DNA of 64,000 nt from an uncultured Spirochaetaceae bacterium (GTDB taxonomy: Bacteria; Spirochaetota; Spirochaetia; Sphaerochaetales; Sphaerochaetaceae), in the NCBI GenBank assembly GCA_944389505.1, contig CALXMP010000007.1, positions 28,889 to 92,888 of the forward strand. The letters run 5' to 3'. Positions 26,516 to 36,027 of this stretch are shown here, one piece after another. Position 1 is the first letter of the stretch. Each line of letters starts with the position of its first letter. A model generated the notes under the pieces. The model was not told where the DNA came from, did no database searches, and was given only the letters and a program-made list of their open reading frames with translations. Both the position numbers and the translations under genes were made by a program.

Positions 26516-27786
26516 ATCACTCTCCCGGAGACAGGAACGGTGAATTCGGCAGATGTCCCTCCTCCATCTCTCTTATACAGCGCGATACTGCCTCCGGCTG
26601 CAGCAAGGAACTGGCTTGCTATTGAAAGCCCTATCCCAGAGCCGTTTATCTTTGTCGTATAGAACGGATCGAAAATCTTCGACTTATCTACATCGCGCAT
26701 GCCGACGCCCCTGTCGCGTACCGCGACACGGTACATATTCCTCTCTTCCATTATAGAGCATTCGACAGGGGCATCTCCCTCTGTCGCCTCTATGGCATTC
26801 TTGAGCAGGTTCTCTACCACGGACCTCAGCCTCGCAGGATCGAACATCACATAAAGCGGTCTGGACGGTGGAGGAAGGAGGATTATCTTATGGCTGAACA
26901 GCGGTATGAGATTCTCGATAGTGGATACTAGATCGACCTTCTCCGGAGTTCCGAGCGGATTGCGGATGAAATCCGAGACCCTGTCCGTGAGCTCGGTAAG
27001 CCTTGCTGTCTCCTGATCGATCACCATGATATCATCAAGGAGCGATGGATCGGCCTCCCTCTTTAACAGCGCAAGCTGGAGACGTATCGCAGACAGAGGG
27101 TTCTTTATCTCATGGGTGAGCGTCCTCGCTGCCTCTCCAAGGCTTACAAGATTCTGCTGGCGCTGAAGCTTCATTCTGTATTCCCTGTTCTGTGCGGATA
27201 TCTGGAGAACAATTATATAAAGAAGCAGGATTGCAGCGACAGATATTATCGCAACAATCGTCACAAGCCGTATCCGTGACACCACAGGAACGGCATTGAA
27301 TGCAAGATAGAGGATATCGGGATACTCGAGGACTCCTCCCCCGTTCCTGAAGAGATTCTCCGGAACCAGCACAGTATCGGAGACGTACCGCACGCTCTCT
27401 ATCATTCCCCTTGCCTCATCATATGATGTCACATAGGAATCTGAAGCATCGGGGAATCTGGTTATGGGAAGACGCTGATACGCATCGCCCCAGGTATATA
27501 GGGCATTGCCTGTGGAGGAATAGTATCCGAAACCAAGGACATCGGGACCAAGAACTGCACTGTCAATACTCCCCTGGCTCAGGGCGAGGAACACAGAGCT
27601 GTATGCTCTTTCTACGGAGTTCTCAAGCCTTAGCCGCTCCGATGTAATGATTACGAACGAAAGGACAATCGCAAGCAGAAGCAGCGCTATAAAGCACAGC
27701 GTTATCACGGCATTCGTCGCCAGTGTCTCATGCCGCCCTGTCAGGACATGGCTGAATCCTCTTCCTCTTCTGCCGTCTTTCTCCAA
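26512..27786 (-). CDS. NtrB-like sensor histidine kinase
   Basis: The 424-residue kinase has a membrane segment near residues 26-48, an extracytoplasmic domain to about 165, and a second membrane segment (about 172-195, LVTIVAIISVAAILLLYIIVLQI). The H-box is EAARTLTHEIKNPLSAIRLQ, followed by N-box VVENLLKNAIEA, D-box AVRDRGVGM, F-box and G-box GSGIGLSIA. It should phosphorylate the adjacent NtrC-like regulator, with which it overlaps by 3 bp. It begins at TTG with AGAAGGAGGAAG upstream. The sensed signal is unknown. Confidence 0.92.
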   Translation of the reverse strand: MEKDGRRGRGFSHVLTGRHETLATNAVITLCFIALLLLAIVLSFVIITSERLRLENSVERAYSSVFLALSQGSIDSAVLGPDVLGFGYYSSTGNALYTWGDAYQRLPITRFPDASDSYVTSYDEARGMIESVRYVSDTVLVPENLFRNGGGVLEYPDILYLAFNAVPVVSRIRLVTIVAIISVAAILLLYIIVLQISAQNREYRMKLQRQQNLVSLGEAARTLTHEIKNPLSAIRLQLALLKREADPSLLDDIMVIDQETARLTELTDRVSDFIRNPLGTPEKVDLVSTIENLIPLFSHKIILLPPPSRPLYVMFDPARLRSVVENLLKNAIEATEGDAPVECSIMEERNMYRVAVRDRGVGMRDVDKSKIFDPFYTTKINGSGIGLSIASQFLAAAGGSIALYKRDGGGTSAEFTVPVSGRVI

Positions 27787-27925
27787 ACACTTCCTCCTTC
27801 TGATGTATTATATTGCAAAGACCAGATTGAAGGAAGAATATTAGAGAAAGGATGCCTGAACAGGTTCACCAGGCTCTCTGCAACTACTTGCAAGCAAGTA
27901 CGTTGTCAGATAAGCTACACACATA

Positions 27926-28855
27926 ATGATACTCCAGCCTATCACAGACAATGAACTGAAAGAGCATATAGCCTCCCTGCCTATCGATGGAAGGGAGGTT
28001 TTCCTCATGGCTGACAGCACTGTCAGGGTATCTGCGGTGCAGGCTACGGGGATGATAAACCAGATGAGGGCAAACCATGGACTCGGCATCATGGAGACCT
28101 ATATCCTTGGCCAGGCATATATTGCAGGCGCGCTTCTTGCATCCACAGTCAAAGGCAATGACAGGGTGCAGCTCCAGGTCGAGTGCGGAGGGCCGGTAAA
28201 GGGACTCTCTGTCGAATCATGGGCCTCAGGTGCAGTCAGGGGCTATCTTGTAAACAACCCCATACCTATCACTAAGCCAGTGGAATCATTCGACACATCG
28301 ATGCTCTATGGACCGGGATTCCTGTCCATCACAAAGATACTCGAAGGGAGCAAGACACCGTTCACAGGCCAGATCATGATGGAATACGGGAATCTGGCGA
28401 ACGACCTTGCGCTGTATTTCAGGCAGTCGGAGCAGACACCTACCCTGTTCTGCCTCTCGATAAAGTTCGATAGGCAGGGAAGAGTCTGGGGAGCTGGCGG
28501 GCTCTTCATACAGGCACTTCCGGGATGTGCCGATAGCACGCTCTCAGCACTGCAAGACAGAGCATCCTCTCTGAAGGGACTTGGAAGCGCAATCGCAGAG
28601 GGAGGAAGCATCAGGGAGTATGCAGAAGCGATGTTCGCCGATTACGGCATAAAGCATGAGGCGCACTTCCCTGTCGGATTCTCCTGTCCATGCTCAAGGG
28701 AGAACTTCAGGACCTATCTGGCCAATATGCCGGAGAATGAGAAGGAAGCCATATCGGAAGGAAGCTTTCCGCTCGTGCTTGAGTGCTTCAACTGCGGTAC
28801 GGACTACAGCTTTGAGAAACAGGAAATCGATGAAATATTCCAGGAGGGAAAATGA
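27926..28855 (+). CDS. hslO: Hsp33 redox-regulated chaperone
   Basis: This 309-residue holdase is activated by oxidation and unfolding. The C-terminal zinc centre is complete: CPC near residue 254 and CFNCG near residue 287 give the CxC and CxxC pairs. The N-terminal DSTVRVSAVQATGMINQM, VQLQVECGGPVKGLSVES and GRVWGAGGLFIQALP are family segments. No ribosome binding site precedes the ATG, and a TAAGCT box with TTGCAA 17 bp upstream would start transcription only about 3 nt before the ATG. It is coupled to rlmL by an ATGA overlap. Confidence 0.95.
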   Translation: MILQPITDNELKEHIASLPIDGREVFLMADSTVRVSAVQATGMINQMRANHGLGIMETYILGQAYIAGALLASTVKGNDRVQLQVECGGPVKGLSVESWASGAVRGYLVNNPIPITKPVESFDTSMLYGPGFLSITKILEGSKTPFTGQIMMEYGNLANDLALYFRQSEQTPTLFCLSIKFDRQGRVWGAGGLFIQALPGCADSTLSALQDRASSLKGLGSAIAEGGSIREYAEAMFADYGIKHEAHFPVGFSCPCSRENFRTYLANMPENEKEAISEGSFPLVLECFNCGTDYSFEKQEIDEIFQEGK

Positions 28856-31074
28856 TATTCTTCGCAGCATGCGCAGCCAACCAAGGAGATCTGGTAGCTG
28901 AGGAAGCAAGGAACGCAGGATCAGAAGATGTGAGGATGACAGCATCGGGCGTAGAGTTCGAGGGGTCATTCCGGACAGGCATGAGCTTCTGCCTCAATGC
29001 ACGTGTTGCATCGAGACTTCTCATGGCTCTCTACATCGACGAGGATACAAGAAGCGATGAGGAGCTCTATGAGTCCACACTCTCCCTCCCCTGGGAGGAA
29101 TGGATCACTCCTGAGAAGACGCTCAAAGTCACATGCACGACACAGAGCTGTCCATGGATCAACAACAGCCATTATGCCGCACTCCGTGTAAAGGACGGAA
29201 TCTGCGACAGGATGAAGGAGAAGTTCGACGGTGTAAGACCCGATGTGGATACGGAGAATCCGGATATAACATTCCATGTCCATGTGCATGGCAATGAGGT
29301 AAGGTGGTACGCGGATTTCTCAGGAGAAGCCCTTCATATGAGAGGATACAGGCTCCCAGATCAGACAGATGCGCTTCTCAAGGAGCACCTTGCAGCAGCG
29401 CTCATTCTCCGTAGCGAATGGAAGAAGACTCTCAAGGACGACAACCCCGGTGTATTCATGGATCCGTTCTGCGGTTCCGGCACGATTGCCATCGAAGCAG
29501 CTCTCATGGCATCCTGCACAGCACCCGGACTCATAAGAAAAAGGCCATACGCCTTCGAGCGCCTGCCAGGGTTCGATCAGGCAGAATGGGATGCGCTGAA
29601 AGCGGAAGCTGCCGCAGCAAGGCAGAAGGCTATCGATGAGAGGGATATAAGGATATATGCATCCGATGTCTCAAAGAGAGCTGTGAGGATCGCAGAGGAA
29701 GCGGCAAGGAATGCTGGCGTTGATGGCCTTATTGATTTCTCCGTCAAGGATTTCACGAAATTCACCGAAGCAGACTGCCCTTCTGCTGTCGGATACATCG
29801 TCACCGATCCTCCATACGGCGAGCGCATGAAGGTAGATGACCTTGACAGGCTCTATTCCGGAATCGGAATAGTGCTCCAGAATGTCTTCAAAGGCTGGAG
29901 GGCAACAATCCTCACTGGGGCAAGCGACCAGCTCTCGAATATCGATATGAAGCCGGACAGGACGAACAGCCTCTACAATGGAGGGATTCTCTGCCAGGCA
30001 GCGCACTACATCATCTATACAGATGAGGAACGCAATGCGCTTATCGAGAGGGCAAAGGAGAAGAAGAGACAGCGCCTTGAAGCTCCGCTATCAGCTGGTG
30101 CACAGATTGTCTATGACAAGCTCATGAAGAACCTCTCAGAGCTCAGACCAAAGATGGAAGCAGAGGGTGTAACATGCTACCGCATATACGATGCGGAGAT
30201 TCCTGAATATGCTGCATCAATTGATCTCTATGAGAACAAATGGATCAACCTCTCGGAGTATGCCGCTCCTGATACAGTCGATCCAAAGGTTGCAGAGGAG
30301 CATCTGAACGAGCTTGTTTACGCTACCGAGCGCGCTACCGGCGTTGATATCGAGAATATCTTCATCAAGGAAAGAAAGAGCCAGAAAGGCAAGAACCAGT
30401 ACACAAGGCTTGCCACGAAGAACAGGTTCAATATCGTGAGAGAGAATGGATTGAGACTTCTTGTCAACTTCCAGGATTATCTCGATACAGGACTCTTCCT
30501 TGATCACAGACCTGTAAGGATGATGATACAGAAGATGGCAGAGGGCAAGAGATTCCTCAACCTCTTCTGCTATACAGGAAGCGCTACGCTCAATGCGATA
30601 AAGGGCGGAGCTGTATCGACTGTTTCGGTCGATGCCTCCTCGACATATCTCGATTGGGCAATCGAAAATCTGAGGATCAATGAGTACCCGACGGATATCG
30701 AGAACTTCTTCTACAGAGATGATGTGATTGACTGGCTATGGGCAACCTATGACAGGTACGATCTGATCTTCTGCGATCCTCCGACATTCTCAAACGGCAA
30801 GGGAAGGTCATCATCCTTCGATGTCCAGCGCGATCAGTATCAGCTGATAAGAGCTGCGGCGATGCACCTTGCACCGGGTGGAATCCTCATATTCTCCACC
30901 AATTTCCGCCGGTTCAAGCTGGATGATGAGATAAGGGAGAAGTATATCGTCGAGGACATAACAGAGGAGACCATCGGCGATGATTTCCTCGCATCGGGGA
31001 ATATACACAAGTGCTATCTTATCAGGAACAAGGTTAAGGTAAGCCTTAACAAGAACAGGAAACCCAGAAGATAG
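28852..31074 (+). CDS. rlmL: Fused 23S rRNA m7G2069 / m2G2445 methyltransferase (RlmKL)
   Basis: The 740-residue protein holds two SAM-dependent methyltransferases. The N-terminal half has a THUMP-like RNA-binding region (about 50-160), then DPFCGSGTIAIEAALMA and the active-site motif VTDPPYGERM (RlmL, m2G). The C-terminal half has LNLFCYTGSATLNAIKGGA, DPPTFSNGKGRSSSFD and a PUA-less RlmI/RlmK-like layout (m7G). Fusion length matches gammaproteobacterial RlmKL. It is translationally coupled to hslO and followed by a terminator. Confidence 0.92.
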   Translation: MIFFAACAANQGDLVAEEARNAGSEDVRMTASGVEFEGSFRTGMSFCLNARVASRLLMALYIDEDTRSDEELYESTLSLPWEEWITPEKTLKVTCTTQSCPWINNSHYAALRVKDGICDRMKEKFDGVRPDVDTENPDITFHVHVHGNEVRWYADFSGEALHMRGYRLPDQTDALLKEHLAAALILRSEWKKTLKDDNPGVFMDPFCGSGTIAIEAALMASCTAPGLIRKRPYAFERLPGFDQAEWDALKAEAAAARQKAIDERDIRIYASDVSKRAVRIAEEAARNAGVDGLIDFSVKDFTKFTEADCPSAVGYIVTDPPYGERMKVDDLDRLYSGIGIVLQNVFKGWRATILTGASDQLSNIDMKPDRTNSLYNGGILCQAAHYIIYTDEERNALIERAKEKKRQRLEAPLSAGAQIVYDKLMKNLSELRPKMEAEGVTCYRIYDAEIPEYAASIDLYENKWINLSEYAAPDTVDPKVAEEHLNELVYATERATGVDIENIFIKERKSQKGKNQYTRLATKNRFNIVRENGLRLLVNFQDYLDTGLFLDHRPVRMMIQKMAEGKRFLNLFCYTGSATLNAIKGGAVSTVSVDASSTYLDWAIENLRINEYPTDIENFFYRDDVIDWLWATYDRYDLIFCDPPTFSNGKGRSSSFDVQRDQYQLIRAAAMHLAPGGILIFSTNFRRFKLDDEIREKYIVEDITEETIGDDFLASGNIHKCYLIRNKVKVSLNKNRKPRR

Positions 31075-31082
31075 GAAGAATC

Positions 31083-31118
31083 GGGCATCATCTGAAAACG
31101 GTGATGCCCTTCTTTTCT
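31083..31118 (+). terminator. Terminator of hslO-rlmL
   Basis: An 8-bp stem, GGGCATCA/TGATGCCC, with an 11-nt loop is followed by TTCTTTTCT. The last bases abut the stop of the convergent brnA gene. Confidence 0.85.
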
Positions 31119-31392
31119 ACATCTCTTTTCCGAATACAGCCTCCCTGAGGATGGAGTTGATTCTTGTCTGATATCCTCTGCCTTCGCTCTTAAGAGTTTC
31201 AAGGATATCCACATCTATGAGTATAGAAATCCTCTTTTTCTTGGGTACCACATCAAACCATTCGGGATGCATCTCACGTGCAGGCCTGAACTTCTGCAAT
31301 TCCTCTTCGGAAAGCTGTGGCGAATCATCGTCGTAAATGATCGGCGCAGCCTCGATTTCCCTGATTCTTTTATCTGATAATCTTCTGGACAT
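31117..31392 (-). CDS. brnA: BrnA-like antitoxin, module 1
   Basis: This 91-residue protein ends in the BrnA/DUF4415 ribbon-helix-helix region: HPEWFDVVPKKKRISILIDVDILETLKSEGRGYQTRINSILREAVF. The RISILIDVDILE strand and GYQTRINSILREAV are the DNA-binding signature. Antitoxins of this family bind the toxin and repress their own promoter. The start at 31392 is chosen because it matches module 2, with AGGAG 13 nt upstream in both; two in-frame ATG codons lie further up. It overlaps the toxin gene end by 23 bp. It is a paralogue of the gene at 32023. Confidence 0.78.
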   Translation of the reverse strand: MSRRLSDKRIREIEAAPIIYDDDSPQLSEEELQKFRPAREMHPEWFDVVPKKKRISILIDVDILETLKSEGRGYQTRINSILREAVFGKEM

Positions 31393-31681
31393 TCTTTCTG
31401 TATATCTCCTTTTCCTTACCATTGCATCTTCTGGCACTTATTATCCGTATACGATCATCCCTTAGGACAAAACAGACAAAAACCAGAAGCCCTTCTCCCG
31501 TAGATCCGATAGCCAGATACCTATCCTCCTCCGAAGAATGCAGGGAATCGTAGTATGCAAGCAGGAATGGATCATCAAAGACGCTGGTAATCTCACTGAA
31601 TCTGATCCGGTGTTTCCTCATGTTCTCAATGCTTTTCCTGCTGTCCCATTCGAATCTACCATCAAGTGTGGCTATCCTCAC
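31370..31681 (-). CDS. brnT: BrnT-like toxin (DUF497), module 1
   Basis: The 103-residue protein has the BrnT layout: RFEWDSRKSIENMRKHRIRFSEITSVFDDPF, then EDRYLAIGSTGEGLLVFVCFVLRDDRIRIISAR. The W-D-x-x-K...KHxIxF and RIISAR motifs belong to this RelE-like ribonuclease fold, which blocks translation in Brucella. It starts at GTG with GGAGGGAAGC upstream. The order toxin-antitoxin is standard for brnTA. Confidence 0.8.
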   Translation of the reverse strand: MRIATLDGRFEWDSRKSIENMRKHRIRFSEITSVFDDPFLLAYYDSLHSSEEDRYLAIGSTGEGLLVFVCFVLRDDRIRIISARRCNGKEKEIYRKNVQKIIR

Positions 31682-31705
31682 GCTTCCCTCCTAAAATATA
31701 TCACA

Positions 31706-31731
31706 GAATATATATATTTCAAGATATATTC
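31706..31731. promoter_or_regulatory. Candidate brnTA-1 operator
   Basis: GAATATAT and ATATATTC form an 8-bp inverted repeat with a 10-bp spacer in an A+T-rich promoter region just upstream of the toxin ribosome binding site. BrnA is known to repress its own operon by binding such promoter palindromes. Confidence 0.5.
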
Positions 31732-32022
31732 AACTGGATATCAACCAGGATTGAATCGTCATTGAAATAATGTTCCGCATTGCTATGAATGCCTGTAAGT
31801 CTGCATGAAGCATACACGGAAAATCATTTAAACAAATAGTAAGAAAAAATCTTCCAATAACAAAAGACGGAGGATTGGATTCTGGTCCGTCATACCAGTA
31901 TGTCGTTGATATTCTGAGCATATATATTATACGCTCCAAATACCCATTATTGCCAATAAAGACAGAAAATCAGTTCTACGGATTTAGGTTTCCAAAGTAT
32001 GAAAATGGTGTACCGATATGCC

Positions 32023-32340
32023 CTATTTCAGTGAATCCATTTGAGATTCACGGTGGGTGTAGCCAGAATTACCGAATACAGCCTCCCTGAGAATAGTGTT
32101 TATTCTTGTCTGATAGCCTTTTCCATCAGCACGCAGAGCTTCAAGGATATCCTTATCAATCTTTATTGTAATCTGCTGCTTAATCGGCTTGACACGAAAC
32201 CATTCAGGATGAGACTCCCTGGCTAATCTTAGTTTCTTTGCCTGCTCCTCTATGATTTCAGGATTCTCATCATCTGGAACAGCATTTATTCTTGCTAGTT
32301 CTTCCAATCTTTCAGCCGATAATTTCTTTGATGCGATCAT
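32023..32340 (-). CDS. brnA: BrnA-like antitoxin, module 2
   Basis: The 105-residue protein matches module 1: HPEWFRVKPIKQQITIKIDKDILEALRADGKGYQTRINTILREAVFG. It has an extra C-terminal tail (NSGYTHRESQMDSLK) that module 1 lacks. The start is at the ATG with AAGGAG 13 nt upstream, matching module 1, and overlaps the toxin gene by 29 bp. The upstream half (ELARINAVPDDENPEIIEEQAKKLRLARES) is the toxin-binding part in this family. Confidence 0.78.
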   Translation of the reverse strand: MIASKKLSAERLEELARINAVPDDENPEIIEEQAKKLRLARESHPEWFRVKPIKQQITIKIDKDILEALRADGKGYQTRINTILREAVFGNSGYTHRESQMDSLK

Positions 32341-32620
32341 TGTATCTTTCAATCTCCTTCTGCTGTACCAATCTGGCACTTATAATCCGGAATCTGTCAT
32401 TTCGAATTGTGAATATCACAACTATGACGATACCTGATAAACATCCAATGCCTGCATATCTATCTTCATACAACGAATGGGTGCTATCAAAAGATTCCAG
32501 CAAGCATGGATCATCGAATACCTCCAGAATCTCTTCAAATGCAATATCATGCTTCCTCTGGTTAAGCCAGTTTTTACCATCATCCCATTCAAACCTTCCA
32601 TCCTCAGATATGATGGTCAT
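32312..32620 (-). CDS. brnT: BrnT-like toxin (DUF497), module 2
   Basis: The 102-residue protein shows RFEWDDGKNWLNQRKHDIAFEEILEVFDDPC and EDRYAGIGCLSGIVIVVIFTIRNDRFRIISAR, in register with module 1 and clearly diverged from it. It has a strong AAAGGAGGAATAG site. The two modules are in tandem in the same orientation, separated by about 400 bp, but sequence divergence argues against a recent duplication. Confidence 0.8.
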   Translation of the reverse strand: MTIISEDGRFEWDDGKNWLNQRKHDIAFEEILEVFDDPCLLESFDSTHSLYEDRYAGIGCLSGIVIVVIFTIRNDRFRIISARLVQQKEIERYNDRIKEIIG

Positions 32621-32645
32621 CTATTCCTCCTTTAGGATACATTTA

Positions 32646-32673
32646 TAAATAATTATTAGCAAGTAATTATTTA
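32646..32673. promoter_or_regulatory. Candidate brnTA-2 operator
   Basis: TAAATAATTA and TAATTATTTA form a perfect 10-bp inverted repeat with an 8-bp spacer, 25 bp upstream of the toxin start. Overall size (28 bp) is close to that of the module 1 palindrome (26 bp), but the half-sites differ, which predicts separate regulation. Confidence 0.55.
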
Positions 32674-32920
32674 CCAGTATTGATTCATTGCGCTGAATAA
32701 ATAGAACTCAGAAATTGATCGACAAGAAAAGGAAGTGCCTACTGTGACGAGCAGAAACATAGAAAACAGATTGTTCTATCTGTACAGGCCTATGCAGACA
32801 GTAAAGACAACACACATGAACACTGAAAGCTCTATTAGCTACGATTATGTTTTCCATACATAATATACGCGCTGAAGAGCCTTCTCTGCCAACTTATGGA
32901 CTAAAAAAATACGGAAATCA

Positions 32921-35842
32921 CTATCTGAGATCGATTACAAGAGAAAATTCATCCTGTATAGGAGCAAGAAGCTGCTCAGGACCTGCATAGAATATGAAGC
33001 TATTGCTATCGAAAGCGCTCTCCAGAGCTTCGATAACCTCATTCTTCTCACCAAGCGAAGCTTCCTTGGCCCCATTGAGGATATCCTCTCCACGCTCCTT
33101 CCCGTAGAGGTATTCAAGCTCATGGATGCTCTCCTCTCTTCCAATAGCCCCCGAGGAAGCCATATTCATTGTCGCAAGAGAGGAAAGAGCATAGGAATTC
33201 AGATCGCTCTCACTAAGCAAAGCATCACGCATTACATCCCAGCCTGAATCCATGGCGGAATAGCTTACAGCAGGAGCTGAGTCCATGGCAGTATACATGG
33301 CTATGCTGTCATTTCCTGCTTTGATGGATATTCCTGAGGAATATGTCCCTCCCTGTGTACGGAGAGGAAGCATCACTTCATCTGAGTATGCAGAGAACCA
33401 TGGCAGGTATGAACCTTTGATACCTTCATTTCCAGATAGAGATATACCTTTATAGAGAATAGCCGTGGATGAATTGCTGATGACAGCAATACCAGATGGG
33501 AGATCAATGAATTCATAGCTATTGCCATTGCTTCTCTCTGGAAGGGCTCCGACAAGACCGGAAAGAATATGCTCAGCCTCTTCCGCCCCCTTCTCAGTCC
33601 CGATGATTTCTATCCTTACACCACCCTTGTCGAGAACCTTATTCTGAATACGTTCCAGATCAGATATCAATAGAGAGGCGTAATCAGGATCATCGATTGA
33701 ATCAAGAACGCTTCCAAGGTAATCATAGAACCCTGTGAAATATAAATCGATATCATACAGGGAGCTTTCATTCCATATTCCATCTGCAAGCCTGAGCATC
33801 GCGCTCGGATTCTCAGCCAGTCTCTGCATGTTGTAGTTCTCCATATCCTGCGATACGACCCTTTCGATGCCATCTGCAGTGAAAACCGAATCAGATACGA
33901 ACTCCATGAATACTGCAATGGCCTCTTCAAGGTCATCCTCTGCAGCAAGTCCCGATAGCACCATATAAGGCGTGGAGTTGTGGACATCAAAGCCAAGCTC
34001 TGCAGAGATCAGCACTCTGCTTATCTTCATCTTCAGATCAGCATAGGATGTAGAGGAAGTATCAAGATTCGAAGCAAGCATCCTATACAGCGCAAGGATG
34101 TTCATATCATCCCCAGTGATATCACCAACAGGGAAATAGACGGAGAAGCTCACAAGTCCATTCGTATCAGGAAGCACCGACTTCCGTATCACAGCACCAT
34201 CTGATTCCTTCTCCGTTATATCATAATCAAGATAGACATCCTCAACAGAACCTCTACTTATCGCGATATCATCATTGTGATAGGAGATGGACGACCAGTC
34301 ATAGTAAGCCTTTGTCTCTTCAATAAGTGCAGTCTTCTCCTCATCGGACATGCTGTCCTTCATATCCTGAAGATATCTATTGATACCTTCGATGATTTCC
34401 TCATATAACCCAGGTTCAGGCGTTGCTGTCACAGCAGCACGAGGCCTCTCCTCTTCAGATACCTTCGAAATAATGGAAGAAGCAATGTCTTCACCATTCT
34501 TCTCAAGGTCAGCAAGAACATTCTCATAGATCTCAATTGCATCAATACCACCTGTGAGAGCAAAGAGATTCCTGTATATATCGGCGTTGGAAACAGAAAG
34601 AGAACCATCTTCTGTACTGCCAAGAATACTATTCTTTATGATACCTGCCATGCCAGCAATCTCATCGCCGCTGATCTCACCAGAAGCAGCCCTAGAAAGA
34701 GCTGTATCTACAGCCTCACAGAAACCATCCTTCTCCTCTGGAGATGTATAGAAAAGAAGGAACTCAAGCACGGGACGGAGCGTTGAGAGATCGAGTTCAA
34801 CAACATCGACGCCATCAACTGAGCGCTTCTCAAGCTCTTCGTCGAGTATACCGCCATCCTTCGTGAGAATCTGAATAATTGGATCAAGCTTCAGAAGCTC
34901 ATCAAACTCCAGATCTCCGAGATCAAATGCATAAATGATATACGACGAGGAATCGGTAACGACTTTATCAGATGAAGCAGGGATAGGACCATCGAGCTCA
35001 CGGTATCCTGGCACTGGCTCTTCTGAATAGAACTCTGAAAGATTCGTTGTAGGTTTATCCGAAACTGAAAGATATTCCCTGGCTATGTCATCCAGCACCC
35101 TATCTATATTGATATCCCCATAAGCATAAAGAAGAGCATTGTCCCAGTTGTAGTAATCGGAGAATATCTCCTTAATCCTTTCGTAGGTATTGTCTTCCAG
35201 ATGCATCGGCAACCGTCCGATTATGTTCGATGCATACATCCCCGGATACAGAGCCCTGAACACACCCTCAACCGCTCCACGGACCTCATCGGTAATATAC
35301 CCAACATCCTCATTGAATACCGTTCCAGCTGGAGTTATAGGACCATCGACAGACTGCAGGTCATAACGTATTGCCTCCCTTCTGTAGATATTCTCCTCAT
35401 GGATAAGATCAGGATCATCCACAAGCGAGAAGAGCGCATCGATATAAATCTCAATCTGCTCACTGCTAGGCGATGCAGCATGATACGCTGTCGATGACAT
35501 CTGCGTATCGGCATTCACTGATGACAAGTATGATCTATGGGAGAAATCGAAGAAAAGATAGGAGCTGGGATACTTATTGGAACCAGAGAGCAGTGAATGC
35601 TCAAAGACATGATTCAGGTCCCCCTCATCCTGCATAGGTGTACGGAACATCAGCTCTGCATAGTTATTGCCTGCATCATTGTTCTCATAGACAACCTTGA
35701 GGCCTGTACCCTTATGTATATATGAATAGAAAACAGAATCGGTTATACCTGATTCATATACATCAACAAGCTCAAATGCATCCGAGGCATAAACTCCGAT
35801 CAGGCAGAAGATTAACAATAACAGACATAGCAGTTTCTTCAT
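32921..35842 (-). CDS. Exported M16C metallopeptidase (PreP/Cym1 type)
   Basis: The 973-residue protein has a signal peptide (LLCLLLLIFCLIGVYAS) and is thus expected outside the cytoplasm. The inverted zinc motif HVFEH lies at residues 78-82, followed by SLLSGSNKYPSSYLFFDF and, about 75 residues on, ENIYRREAIRYD with the distal zinc ligand Glu. Length and the four-domain clamshell layout fit PreP-type presequence/peptide proteases. A GGAGAAAG site precedes the start. Its location between toxin-antitoxin modules and a variable lipoprotein cassette suggests accessory DNA. About 250 bp downstream (32674-32920) holds no gene that I can see. Confidence 0.87.
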   Translation of the reverse strand: MKKLLCLLLLIFCLIGVYASDAFELVDVYESGITDSVFYSYIHKGTGLKVVYENNDAGNNYAELMFRTPMQDEGDLNHVFEHSLLSGSNKYPSSYLFFDFSHRSYLSSVNADTQMSSTAYHAASPSSEQIEIYIDALFSLVDDPDLIHEENIYRREAIRYDLQSVDGPITPAGTVFNEDVGYITDEVRGAVEGVFRALYPGMYASNIIGRLPMHLEDNTYERIKEIFSDYYNWDNALLYAYGDINIDRVLDDIAREYLSVSDKPTTNLSEFYSEEPVPGYRELDGPIPASSDKVVTDSSSYIIYAFDLGDLEFDELLKLDPIIQILTKDGGILDEELEKRSVDGVDVVELDLSTLRPVLEFLLFYTSPEEKDGFCEAVDTALSRAASGEISGDEIAGMAGIIKNSILGSTEDGSLSVSNADIYRNLFALTGGIDAIEIYENVLADLEKNGEDIASSIISKVSEEERPRAAVTATPEPGLYEEIIEGINRYLQDMKDSMSDEEKTALIEETKAYYDWSSISYHNDDIAISRGSVEDVYLDYDITEKESDGAVIRKSVLPDTNGLVSFSVYFPVGDITGDDMNILALYRMLASNLDTSSTSYADLKMKISRVLISAELGFDVHNSTPYMVLSGLAAEDDLEEAIAVFMEFVSDSVFTADGIERVVSQDMENYNMQRLAENPSAMLRLADGIWNESSLYDIDLYFTGFYDYLGSVLDSIDDPDYASLLISDLERIQNKVLDKGGVRIEIIGTEKGAEEAEHILSGLVGALPERSNGNSYEFIDLPSGIAVISNSSTAILYKGISLSGNEGIKGSYLPWFSAYSDEVMLPLRTQGGTYSSGISIKAGNDSIAMYTAMDSAPAVSYSAMDSGWDVMRDALLSESDLNSYALSSLATMNMASSGAIGREESIHELEYLYGKERGEDILNGAKEASLGEKNEVIEALESAFDSNSFIFYAGPEQLLAPIQDEFSLVIDLR

Positions 35843-35994
35843 TACTTTCTCCTGAGCGATTATACCATTGCAGAGGAGGCAGAAATACGACTATGTAATA
35901 GTTTATTAAACAAAACTCGTAATAAACCCATGAATTCTAGTCAAAACCTTTGAAAATCAGAAAGTTATTACAGATTTTCTGTAAAAAATAAGCA

Positions 35995-36026
35995 GAACCT
36001 TCTCCGCACAGGCTAAGAGAAGGTCC
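35995..36026 (-). repeat. Conserved-loop hairpin, copy 2 (terminator-like)
   Basis: On the minus strand GGACCTTCT pairs with AGAAGGTTC (9 bp including one G-T wobble) around the loop CTTAGCCTGTGCGG. TGCTTATTTTTT follows, so this copy can act as an intrinsic terminator for the upstream HTH/lipoprotein transcript. Confidence 0.8.
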
Positions 36027-36027
36027 T

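Noticed and set aside
31860..31925. Possible tRNA or att-site fragment
   Set aside because: A GGATTGGATTCTGGTCC-like stretch caught the eye but no cloverleaf can be drawn and no integrase gene is near.
31730..32090. Two open frames in the gap between the brnTA modules
   Set aside because: No ribosome binding sites, no known motifs, and they run into the promoter palindrome or the antitoxin gene. The gap otherwise shows no feature.
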